Below, piece by piece: positions 15,656 through 23,913 of a stretch of 64,000 nucleotides of DNA. The stretch lies in the NCBI GenBank assembly GCA_021531775.1, contig JAFBIU010000021.1, positions 1-64,000 of the forward strand. Direction: 5' to 3'. The DNA comes from Parabacteroides distasonis. Its GTDB lineage: Bacteria > Bacteroidota > Bacteroidia > Bacteroidales > Tannerellaceae. The stretch's first letter is position 1, and each line of letters opens with the position of its first letter. Under the pieces are notes generated by a model, which had not been told where the DNA came from, searched no databases, and saw only the letters and a list, made by a program, of their open reading frames with translations. A program made the position numbers and the translations under genes.

Positions 15656-18367
15656 TTAGAACTTCATGTTCAATTTGACCACAAAGGTCCGAGGTGCTGC
15701 CACATCCATCGGGCGTCCGCAATAGCGCGTGTCCAATACATTATTAATAAGGGCCTGTACACCGATGTTGGGAGTGATGTTCATGCCGGCACGCAAATCC
15801 ATGGTGAAATAGCCGTTGTTGTTTTCGATCCAGTAATTGTGCAGATCTCCGTACAGCATGAGGCGCAGGTAGTCCATCAGTTCCTGATCGCTCTTTTCCC
15901 GTTCATCCACCCAGAAATAGTCTGTGGCTAATGTCTTGCTTCGCCAAGCCATGTTGGTACCTACGGAGAAGCGGTTCCACTCCCAGTCGAGGACGGCCTT
16001 CACGGTGTGTTTCTGGCGATATTTCAGATACTTGCTGTCGTTCGACTTGTTACGCATGGCCATCAGGTCGGTGTTGGCCTCCTCTTCCAGACGGCGGGCG
16101 TCGTTATCCATATCGATGGGGTTGGTAAAGACATAGCCCAACGAGTAGTTCAACCGGCTTTTCGGTGTGAAGGCATAGCTACCGGTGGTGGACAGGTCGA
16201 TACCGTAGATCTCGGCACGGCTGACATTGGTGAACTGGGCACCAAAACCGACACCGCTTTTACTCATGATGGCATCAATCAACTTGGCTGTGCTGTCGAT
16301 GTATTCCAAGGTAGTGTTGTTGAAGGTACCCATCCGGAACTCGATCATGTTCTTGTAGCGGGAGTAGAACCCAGCCAAGTCGATGAATCCGGCCAGATTG
16401 CCTAATTGGTAACCCTGTTTCAGACCCAGTTCCACGTTATAACCGGTCTCGGCCTTCAACTCGGGATTCGGGTAGGCACCCACACCACCAATATCCTTCA
16501 AGATAAACTTTTCCGTCACAGAGGGGTAACGGTAGCCCTGACCGATGGAGAAGCGAAGGAACGAAGCCTCGGCCAACTCGTAGTTCAAGCCACCTCGGAA
16601 CACCGGTTTAACCGGAACCTTGGCACCGAAGATGTTGGTTTCAGCCTCCCGATAGAAGTCATCTACCCGATAATACTCCCAGCGCATACCGGCTGACACA
16701 TTCAAACGGTCGAAGAACTTATGGTCGTACTGCATGAAGATGGCGACATTGTCACTCTTGTGCATTCCGGTAATCTGTGACTTGGCATATAGATGCTCGA
16801 ACATACCGCCTACCGTGAATTGTGAATGGTCGAACTTTTTGCTGTACTGGTAGTCCAGGTTATAGCAATAGGTCTGGTCAGGATCTCCCGGATCAGTCGC
16901 CGGAGTCGTCTGGTTGGCATAGTTCATCCAATCTTCCATAGTGCCGTTGGTCGGCATTTCATGCTTCATGATCCAGGACATCAAGTCCATCGCATCTGCA
17001 TACTGCGCGTTGGGGAAATACTGGTTGATCAGTCCGCCCAGTTCGTTCATCAGTCCACTGACCTGTCCGTTCAGCAACTGGGGAGCATACGGCAAGAAGC
17101 GGGGCAACAATTGCGTCTGCCAATTCTGCACGAGGTTGGTCAGCTCCGGAATGGAGGATTGTTGGAATCCCATGTTGGAGAGGATACCGGTTAGGGTCTT
17201 ATCGGAGGCATGATTGATGATCGAGTTCTGCCGACGGAAGAAACGTCCACGTAAACGGTGGGTCGTACCCTTCTCGGTGTTGGTGAAGGTCAGGAACGGA
17301 TCGATGTAGAAGTCATACTCCCGTCGTCCCATGTTGGCCAACGGAGACTGCTTGTAATACTCTTCCGGTGAACGCCACATGAAGAAGGCGGCATAATCGT
17401 TATAGAGGTAATTGATGTTGGCACCGTAGGAGAGACCCTCGATGTTCGGATCGTGGAAGGTCAGTCCGGCTCCTAAATGGACACGATGGTTGTAATTGGA
17501 TTCACGGTAACCATCATCCCACAACAGGTTTCCGCCCAGGGTCAAGTCCAGGTTTTTGATGCGGCGCGTGTGTGACAGATCGACACTGCCATACATCGGT
17601 GTGCCCTCGTCTGCTTTGCTGTAGAGACCTCCCATCATATTGATCGAGGTGGCCGGCTCCAGATTGGGACGTTTGGTGCGGACATGGATCAAACCATTCA
17701 GGGCTGAAGAACCATACAGCACGGAAGAGGCTCCTTTCAGGACCTCTACTTGCTCGATGCTCTCCATGGGGACCATGTTCCAGTTGATCTCTCCGGTACC
17801 CGGGGTCATGACGGACATACCATCCACCATCACCAAACAACGACTGCCGACACCGTAGGTCCAACCCGTACCTCCACGCACAGAGGGCTGGTTGTCATTG
17901 ATCTCCACACCGGAGAGGTTTTTCAAGACACTGGTCAGGTCTTTGGGAGACTGGCGGTTGATCTCATTGGCCTTCAACAGCTCCATGGAAACCGTCACAT
18001 CGCTGAGTTTCTGCTCATAGCGTCCCACACTGACCACCACTTCATCCATGACGTTGGACTGTATTTTCAGATATACATCCTGCGTGAGTGTACGGTTGCC
18101 AGACAAGGAAACCGGTATTTGGACGGTTTCATAACCTAAATAGCTGAAGTTCAGGATAGCCTCTTTCAGGTTCGGAATAGCAAGCTCATAATGTCCGTTC
18201 ACGTCGGAAATGGTTCCATGAGCAATACCCTTCTCTTTGTAGAATACATTGACACCTATCAAAGGCTCTTTGGTCGCTTCGTCATAAACATATCCCTGAA
18301 TCTGTTGTCCCCACACCTGTACCCATGTGAAAAAGGACAAAAGGAATACTTGTAAATAAAATCTCAT
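15656..18367 (-). CDS. TonB-dependent outer-membrane receptor
   Basis: The 903-residue protein has a signal peptide (MRFYLQVFLLSFFTWVQVWGQ). An N-terminal carboxypeptidase-regulatory-like domain (about 22-105: IQGYVYDEATKEPLIGVNV, GTISDVNGHYEL) comes next. The plug follows (about 115-235, with DLTSVLKNLSGVEI, VRGGTGW, VEVLKGASSVLYGSSALNG), then a 22-strand barrel ending in the C-terminal phenylalanine (VVKLNMKF). It imports a ligand with TonB energy. No SusD partner, lipoprotein or ABC importer lies nearby, so the ligand (metal complex, vitamin or other) cannot be read from context. It is not a SusC-type protein: it is shorter and lacks the SusC/RagA motif pattern. It is monocistronic and convergent with gph. 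Confidence 0.9.
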   Translation of the reverse strand: MRFYLQVFLLSFFTWVQVWGQQIQGYVYDEATKEPLIGVNVFYKEKGIAHGTISDVNGHYELAIPNLKEAILNFSYLGYETVQIPVSLSGNRTLTQDVYLKIQSNVMDEVVVSVGRYEQKLSDVTVSMELLKANEINRQSPKDLTSVLKNLSGVEINDNQPSVRGGTGWTYGVGSRCLVMVDGMSVMTPGTGEINWNMVPMESIEQVEVLKGASSVLYGSSALNGLIHVRTKRPNLEPATSINMMGGLYSKADEGTPMYGSVDLSHTRRIKNLDLTLGGNLLWDDGYRESNYNHRVHLGAGLTFHDPNIEGLSYGANINYLYNDYAAFFMWRSPEEYYKQSPLANMGRREYDFYIDPFLTFTNTEKGTTHRLRGRFFRRQNSIINHASDKTLTGILSNMGFQQSSIPELTNLVQNWQTQLLPRFLPYAPQLLNGQVSGLMNELGGLINQYFPNAQYADAMDLMSWIMKHEMPTNGTMEDWMNYANQTTPATDPGDPDQTYCYNLDYQYSKKFDHSQFTVGGMFEHLYAKSQITGMHKSDNVAIFMQYDHKFFDRLNVSAGMRWEYYRVDDFYREAETNIFGAKVPVKPVFRGGLNYELAEASFLRFSIGQGYRYPSVTEKFILKDIGGVGAYPNPELKAETGYNVELGLKQGYQLGNLAGFIDLAGFYSRYKNMIEFRMGTFNNTTLEYIDSTAKLIDAIMSKSGVGFGAQFTNVSRAEIYGIDLSTTGSYAFTPKSRLNYSLGYVFTNPIDMDNDARRLEEEANTDLMAMRNKSNDSKYLKYRQKHTVKAVLDWEWNRFSVGTNMAWRSKTLATDYFWVDEREKSDQELMDYLRLMLYGDLHNYWIENNNGYFTMDLRAGMNITPNIGVQALINNVLDTRYCGRPMDVAAPRTFVVKLNMKF

Positions 18368-18418
18368 ACGTTTACTATTATATAATTATATACTTATTTT
18401 CAGCTTTGAATTGTGGTA

Positions 18419-18426
18419 CAAATATA
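18419..18426 (-). promoter_or_regulatory. -7 element of the TonB receptor gene
   Basis: Minus-strand TATATTTG fits the consensus and lies about 52 bases before the receptor ATG. I see no TTG at -33 and no Fur-like or other operator that I can name. Confidence 0.5.
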
Positions 18427-18560
18427 TGGGATTATTTCTTGTGTCTCGGTCTCTTTTTACGAGCAGACCATTTTCTCCTTGCATTGGAACAAGTTTTTAC
18501 GTTTCACACCCTCATAATTCCATTTTTTTTCCGTTCCTTTGCAGAAAATATCGATATATC

Positions 18561-19289
18561 GTGAATCTGATCATAGAACAAGGAAACACATCGTCCAAAG
18601 TAGCGGTTTACGACGCGGGTCGTTGTAAGGCGTATTATATGTTCAAGGAACTGACTCCGGAACAGGTGGATCCTCTTTTTGACCAGTATCCGTTGCAGCA
18701 GGGTATCTTCTCGACCGTGATTGACGAGGACCCTCGGTTGATGGATTACTTGAGAGGTCGGCTACATCCTTTTCTGTCGTTGGATTCCCAACTATCGTTG
18801 CCTATACAGGTGTGTTACGAGACACCGCAGACGTTAGGTAAAGACCGGTTGGCAGCGGTGGTGGGAGCCTATTCCTTGTATCCGGATCGGAACCTGCTGG
18901 TGATCGATGCGGGGACAGCCATCACCTATGAATTGGTGGAGGCTGGAGGCATCTATCGTGGAGGGAACATCTCCCCGGGGATGACAACCCGCTTTCGGGC
19001 CTTGCATACCTTTACGAAAAAGTTGCCGTTGGTGGCTGAAGAGGAGCAGATCCCGATGATTGGAACCAGTACCCATTCGGCTATTCAAGCCGGGGTTGTT
19101 AATGGCATAGTCTATGAAATGGATGGCTATATCGATGCTTTACGGGCGAAATATCCCGATCTTTTGGTTTTTTTAACGGGCGGTCATTCGTTTTATTTTG
19201 AAAGCCGGCTAAAAAATTCCATCTTTGCAGACATTAATTTAGTGTTGACAGGATTAAATAGAATCTTAGAGTATCATGTTGAGTATTAA
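18561..19289 (+). CDS. coaX: Type III pantothenate kinase
   Basis: The 242-residue kinase catalyses the first step of coenzyme A synthesis. Motifs seen: phosphate loop LIIEQGNTSSK (residues 3-13), TLGKDRLAAVVGAY (pantothenate side), LVIDAGTAITYE (catalytic Asp), RGGNISPGM and FLTGGHS. In the first motif the usual Asp of DxGNT is Glu6. The start is the GTG at 18561: the frame stays open 50 codons upstream, but that part is low-complexity and crosses the likely promoter. The end overlaps the next gene by 14 bases, so it leads an envelope gene cluster. Confidence 0.9.
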   Translation: MNLIIEQGNTSSKVAVYDAGRCKAYYMFKELTPEQVDPLFDQYPLQQGIFSTVIDEDPRLMDYLRGRLHPFLSLDSQLSLPIQVCYETPQTLGKDRLAAVVGAYSLYPDRNLLVIDAGTAITYELVEAGGIYRGGNISPGMTTRFRALHTFTKKLPLVAEEEQIPMIGTSTHSAIQAGVVNGIVYEMDGYIDALRAKYPDLLVFLTGGHSFYFESRLKNSIFADINLVLTGLNRILEYHVEY

Positions 19290-20544
19290 GAAAGTAGTAT
19301 TTATAAGTATCCTTATAATTACGCAGTTGTCGTTGAAGGCTCAGAATAACACCAATTCGCCCTATACTCGTTTTGGTTATGGTGAGTTGGCAGATCGTTC
19401 GTTCGGAGCCGGACGGGCAATGGGTGGTGTTGGTATAGGTTTGCGCTCATCGAAACAAATTAATCCGATGAATCCGGCGTCGTACAGCTGTATGGATTCG
19501 TTGACCTTTTTGTTTGATTTTGGTGTAGCAGGCCAAGTCTCTTGGTTTTATGATGGTGTCAATGACCGGAAGAATCTGAACGGTAATGTGGAATACATCG
19601 CATTGCAATTCCCGATTACCCGTTGGTTGGCCGTAAGTGCTGGTATTCTGCCCTACTCGCATGTGGGATATAAGTTCGGACAGGCCTATACGGAGGTGGA
19701 TGCACCCTATGTCGAGAGTTTCGTAGGCTCTGGTAGTGTGTCGGATGCGTATGTCGGTGTGGCCGTCGATGTCTGGAAGAAGCGTCTTTCGGTGGGTGTC
19801 AATATGGGGTATCTGTTCGGTACGCTGTCGCATGAGCGGAATTTGATGTTCTCCTCCTCTTCGACATCGGCCTACAGTGTTTCCTATTATAAGCAGTTGC
19901 AGGTGCATGATTTGAAGATGGATTTCGGTGTCCAATATACGCACCCGTTGGATCGGGACGCCTCGTTGACGATCGGTGCCACCTATTCTCCGGGCCAGCA
20001 GCTGAGTGCCAAGTCCTACAATGTATCCGTGGTCGGTTCAGACTATCAGACCGATACGATCCAGGGACAGGTGTCGGAAATTCCCCATGCATTCGGGCTG
20101 GGAGCTTCGTATATGAAGAACAACAAGTTGACCCTGGCAGCCGATGTGCAGTATGAGAAATGGAAAGGATGCAAATACTTTGATTCGGAAGAGGAGTTCA
20201 AGAACCGTGTGAAGGTTGCTGCGGGTATCGAATTCATTCCGAACTATATGAAGAAGCTGTATTTCAATCGGATCCGCTATCGGGCCGGTGTGCATTACAG
20301 CAATTCTTATTTAAATGTCAATGTGAAGGATGGAAATAGTTATCAACGTCATGGGTACAACGAATACGGTGCCAGTATCGGTTTCGGTTTCCCGTTGATC
20401 GACAACCGTTCCCTCTTGAACCTTTCATTTGAGTATGTGAAGGTTCGTCCGGAAATCAAGTCGATGATTGATGAGCAGTATTTCCGTTTTGCGCTGAATT
20501 ACACATTCAACGAATTGTGGTTCTTCAAGCGGAAAGTTGATTAA
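19276..20544 (+). CDS. Outer-membrane beta-barrel protein, unknown role
   Basis: The 422-residue protein has a signal peptide (MLSIKKVVFISILIITQLSLKAQ). A pattern of alternating hydrophobic strands with aromatic girdles follows, from NNTNSPYTRFGYGEL near the N-terminus (a start shared with many Bacteroidetes barrel proteins) to a C-terminal barrel region ending YFRFALNYTFNELWFF. The N-terminal GELADRSFGAGRAMGGVGIG block with NPMNPASY resembles FadL/PorV-like barrels. It overlaps coaX and lies 32 bases before the TPR gene. A transport or assembly role in the outer membrane is inference. Confidence 0.75.
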   Translation: MLSIKKVVFISILIITQLSLKAQNNTNSPYTRFGYGELADRSFGAGRAMGGVGIGLRSSKQINPMNPASYSCMDSLTFLFDFGVAGQVSWFYDGVNDRKNLNGNVEYIALQFPITRWLAVSAGILPYSHVGYKFGQAYTEVDAPYVESFVGSGSVSDAYVGVAVDVWKKRLSVGVNMGYLFGTLSHERNLMFSSSSTSAYSVSYYKQLQVHDLKMDFGVQYTHPLDRDASLTIGATYSPGQQLSAKSYNVSVVGSDYQTDTIQGQVSEIPHAFGLGASYMKNNKLTLAADVQYEKWKGCKYFDSEEEFKNRVKVAAGIEFIPNYMKKLYFNRIRYRAGVHYSNSYLNVNVKDGNSYQRHGYNEYGASIGFGFPLIDNRSLLNLSFEYVKVRPEIKSMIDEQYFRFALNYTFNELWFFKRKVD

Positions 20545-20576
20545 TGAATTGGTTTACTTTTAAAAGAGAATAGAAT

Positions 20577-21944
20577 ATGAAGATCAAGAAGGTTTTATTG
20601 CTTGCTCTCGGATGCTCAATGGGAGCATTTGGCGCCTATGCCCAAAAGGGTGTGGACAACGGTACACGGTTTGGATCGGGTGAAGACAGTGTTCGCTGTA
20701 TTACGAACATCAGTTTGTTTACTCCGTATGCCAAGGCCGGAAACTTTAAGGATGCTTACGAATTCTGGAAGATTGTGTATAACGAGTGTCCGGCTGCCAC
20801 CAAAGACATTTATCTGTATGGTGTGAGAATTGTAGGCTGGCAGATCGCCAATGAGAAGGATGCTGCCAAGAAAGCTGCTTTGGTAGAAGACTTGATGGGC
20901 GTTTATGACAAGCGCGTGAAGTATTTCGGCAATGACCGTAAGTATGGTAAGGACTGGATCGTTTCACGTAAGGCTCAGGACTATCTGCAGTTCAAAGGCG
21001 ATAATGCCGATTTCGATAAGTTGTATGGTTGGTTGAAGGAGATCGTTGACGAAAAGGGTGAGCAGACAGAAGCACTGGGTGTTTCTCTCTTCACATTCGC
21101 CTCTTTGAAAAAGATGCAGGCTGATCCGAACTTCAAGGAGCAGTATATTCAGGACTACCTGAAGGCTTCTGGTATTTTGGAGGCTCAGTTGAAGGCTGCT
21201 ACAGATGCCAACAACGAGAAGGAGATCAAGGCTGTTTCTACGTACAAGCAGAGTGTTGACAACGGTTTTGCAAACAGTGGTGCCGCTGATTGCGAGACTT
21301 TGCAGAATATGTATGCCAGCAAGATTGAGGAGAACAAGGATAACTTGGACTACCTGAAAGAGACAATCTCTCTGTTAAAACGTGTTCGTTGTCAGGATAT
21401 CGAAGCCTACTTCGCTGCTTCCGGTTATGCTTATCAGAAGGAGCCGAGTGCAGAAGCTGCTGTCGGTTTGGCTAAGCAGGCTGTGAAGAAGCAGGACAAT
21501 GCAACTGCTATCAAGTTCTTCGAGGAGGCAATCAATCTGGAAACGGATGCAACAGCCAAGGCTGACTACTGCTATACACTGGCTCTGTTGTCATTCGATT
21601 CCAACAGCTATTCGAAGGCTCGTCAATATTGCCAGAAGGCTTTGGAGTTGAATCCGAACTACGGTAATGCGTATCTGTTGATCGGTAAGATGTATGCATC
21701 TACAGCGAAATCAGTCTATCCGGGTGATGGCGTTTTGGCTCGTGCCGTCTATTATGCAGCGATCGACAAGTTCCAGAAGGCTAAATCGGTAGATCCGAGC
21801 ATCGCTGACGAGGCTAACACCTTGATCGGTTCTTACAGTGCACACTTGCCCTCTACGGAGGAGATCTTCATGCACCCGGATTTGGAGAAGGGTAAGTCAT
21901 TCTCTATCGGTGGCTGGATCGGTGAAACGACAATCGTTCGTTGA
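20577..21944 (+). CDS. Exported tetratricopeptide-repeat protein
   Basis: The 455-residue protein has a signal peptide (MKIKKVLLLALGCSMGAFGAYAQ). Helical repeats follow, with clear TPR units at about 280-400, for example YSKARQYCQKALELNPNYGNAY, whose core is CQKALELNPNYGNAYLLIG. The N-terminal half holds further helical hairpins. TPR arrays bind other proteins, so in the periplasm it may scaffold an envelope complex with the neighbouring barrel protein or LptC. The stop (TGA, 21942-21944) precedes the lptC ATG by only two bases. Codon use is of the highly expressed type. Confidence 0.8.
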   Translation: MKIKKVLLLALGCSMGAFGAYAQKGVDNGTRFGSGEDSVRCITNISLFTPYAKAGNFKDAYEFWKIVYNECPAATKDIYLYGVRIVGWQIANEKDAAKKAALVEDLMGVYDKRVKYFGNDRKYGKDWIVSRKAQDYLQFKGDNADFDKLYGWLKEIVDEKGEQTEALGVSLFTFASLKKMQADPNFKEQYIQDYLKASGILEAQLKAATDANNEKEIKAVSTYKQSVDNGFANSGAADCETLQNMYASKIEENKDNLDYLKETISLLKRVRCQDIEAYFAASGYAYQKEPSAEAAVGLAKQAVKKQDNATAIKFFEEAINLETDATAKADYCYTLALLSFDSNSYSKARQYCQKALELNPNYGNAYLLIGKMYASTAKSVYPGDGVLARAVYYAAIDKFQKAKSVDPSIADEANTLIGSYSAHLPSTEEIFMHPDLEKGKSFSIGGWIGETTIVR

Positions 21945-21946
21945 TC

Positions 21947-22549
21947 ATGGGCGAAACATGTTTCGTGCATAAAACGAATCCTATAGGCATAACGGTCACC
22001 TGCTGGGTGGCTGTTATGCTTCTTTTGTTTTCTACAGCTTGCGGTGATGGCAACAAGGAGACGGTTAAAGTGCAGTTTGATCCCGAACGTACCTATACGA
22101 TGAAGGCTACGGAGGTGGCCTCCTTGATCTCTGATTCGGGAGTGACCCGTTACCGTCTGAATGCAAAGGAGTGGCTGGTGTTTGGAAAGGCAGCCGATCC
22201 CTACTGGTATTTTCCGGAGGGCATCTATGTGGAGAAGTTCGACACGCTGTTCCAGACGGAGGCAAGCATTCAGGCTGATACGGCCTACTTCTTCGACAAG
22301 CAGGGATTGTGGCACCTGGTCGGACACGTACAGATTGCCAACTTGCAAGGGGAACAGTTTACGACCGACGAGTTGTTCTGGAACCAGAAGGAGGAAAAGA
22401 TCTATTCCGACAAGTATATCCGTATCCAGCAGCTGGATAAAATAGTAACCGGTGTCGGCTTTGAGTCGAATCAGAGCATGACCCAATATAAGATTTTTAA
22501 TTCGCAGGGTGTATTCCCGGTAGATACAACAAAGACAGTAACAGAATAG
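21947..22549 (+). CDS. lptC: LptC-like LPS export lipoprotein
   Basis: The 200-residue protein has an N-terminal hydrophobic segment with a lipobox-like end (LLLFSTAC). A beta-jellyroll of the LptC/OstA type follows: VKVQFDPERTYTMKATEVASLISDSG, and then repeating strands with YVEKFDTLFQTEASIQADTAYF and LWHLVGHVQIANLQG. These match the LPS-export fold that forms the LptB2FG-C-A bridge. Bacteroidetes LptC proteins often look like lipoproteins. ATG at 21947 was chosen. The stop overlaps the GTG of the next gene (TAGTG), so the pair is translationally coupled. Confidence 0.82.
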   Translation: MGETCFVHKTNPIGITVTCWVAVMLLLFSTACGDGNKETVKVQFDPERTYTMKATEVASLISDSGVTRYRLNAKEWLVFGKAADPYWYFPEGIYVEKFDTLFQTEASIQADTAYFFDKQGLWHLVGHVQIANLQGEQFTTDELFWNQKEEKIYSDKYIRIQQLDKIVTGVGFESNQSMTQYKIFNSQGVFPVDTTKTVTE

Positions 22550-23817
22550 TGGACGCTTCATTGACATACATTATTATATCGTTGGCATTTTCTGCCTTCT
22601 TCTCCGGCATGGAGATCGCTTTCATTTCGTCCAATAAGTTGCGATATGAATTGGACAAGAAGCACCGAAGCCTTTCCAGTAAGATATTGGGGATTTTCTT
22701 CCGTAATCCCAATCAGTACATTTCGACGATGTTGGTCGGCAACAACATTGCCCTGGTCATTTATGGTCTGCAGATGGCGATTGTTTTGGAGCCGCACATC
22801 CGGACACTGTTCCAGACCGATAACGAGGCATTGGTTGTCTTCCTCCAGTCGGTGGTTTCAACCCTGTTGATTCTGTTTGCGGGCGAGTTTATCCCGAAGA
22901 CGATTTTCAAGTTGAACCCGAACCTGTCGCTCAACCTGTTTGCTGTTCCGTTGTTCATCATATACATATTATTATATCCCATCTCCAAATTCTCTTCGTT
23001 GCTGTCAGGGCTTTTCCTGAAGTTGGGAGGTGTCAAGAATCTGGACAATCCGGGTAACCAATCCTTGGGAAAAGTGGATTTGGATTATTTCATTCAGCAG
23101 AGTCTGGAGGATGCGCCCCAGAACTCCAACATGGACACCGAAGTGAAGATTTTCCAGAATGCGTTGGATTTCTCGAATGTTCGTTTGCGCGACTGCATCG
23201 TACCCCGTACGGAAATCGTTGCGTGCGATCGGGACACCTCGATGGAGGAATTGAAGGCCAAGTTCGTGGAAACAGGTTTGTCCAAGATTCTCGTCTATAA
23301 CGAAAATATTGATGACATCATCGGTTATATCCATTCGGCCGAATTGTTCAAGCATCCGGCAGACTGGACTGAGAAGATCAAAAGTGTACCCATTGTGCCC
23401 GAGACCATGGCGGCCAACAAACTGATGAAACTGTTGATGCAGGACAAGAAGAGCTTGGCCGTTGTCGTGGATGAGTTCGGTGGTACTTCAGGTATGGTCA
23501 CGTTGGAGGATTTGGTGGAAGAGATCTTTGGAGAGATTGAAGATGAGCATGATACCCGTTCGCATGTGATGAAGCAGATCGGCGATCACGAGTATATCCT
23601 GTCGGGACGTGTCGAGATTGATACACTGAACGAAACCTTTGGTCTGGATCTGCCCGAGTCGGACGATTACGTGACGATAGCCGGCTTCATTCTCCATTTC
23701 TACCAGAAGTTCCCCAAGTTGAATGAAACGGTTTCGACGGATAAATTCACCTTCAAGATTATCAAGGTGACGGCCACTAAAATCGAGCTCGTTCGGATGA
23801 AAGTGGAAGAATCCTAA
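22549..23817 (+). CDS. CNNM/DUF21 transporter-like protein with CBS pair
   Basis: The 422-residue protein has an N-terminal DUF21 (CNNM) domain of about four helices (5-170). Two CBS domains follow (about 200-325, with LRDCIVPRTEIVACDRD and LAVVVDEFGGTSGMVTLEDLVEEIFGEI shortened here to VVDEFGGTSGMVTLEDLVEE). A CorC_HlyC transporter-associated domain comes last (about 335-420). Such proteins are thought to export divalent cations such as Mg2+ or Co2+. It starts with GTG, overlapping the lptC stop by one base. A second member of this family lies at 57234-58577. Confidence 0.85.
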   Translation: MDASLTYIIISLAFSAFFSGMEIAFISSNKLRYELDKKHRSLSSKILGIFFRNPNQYISTMLVGNNIALVIYGLQMAIVLEPHIRTLFQTDNEALVVFLQSVVSTLLILFAGEFIPKTIFKLNPNLSLNLFAVPLFIIYILLYPISKFSSLLSGLFLKLGGVKNLDNPGNQSLGKVDLDYFIQQSLEDAPQNSNMDTEVKIFQNALDFSNVRLRDCIVPRTEIVACDRDTSMEELKAKFVETGLSKILVYNENIDDIIGYIHSAELFKHPADWTEKIKSVPIVPETMAANKLMKLLMQDKKSLAVVVDEFGGTSGMVTLEDLVEEIFGEIEDEHDTRSHVMKQIGDHEYILSGRVEIDTLNETFGLDLPESDDYVTIAGFILHFYQKFPKLNETVSTDKFTFKIIKVTATKIELVRMKVEES

Positions 23818-23835
23818 ATAATTGGGAGGTGCAGA

Positions 23836-23866
23836 TTGGTAGATTACAAATTTTATCGTATCTTTG
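23836..23866 (+). promoter_or_regulatory. Promoter of ppiD
   Basis: TTG at 23836-23838, a 20-base spacer and TATCTTTG at 23859-23866 form a full consensus promoter 47 bases before the ATG. Confidence 0.75.
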
Positions 23867-23913
23867 TGCGCTTAAAATCGAAATAATAAACTTAAAAAAT
23901 TAAATAACGATAA

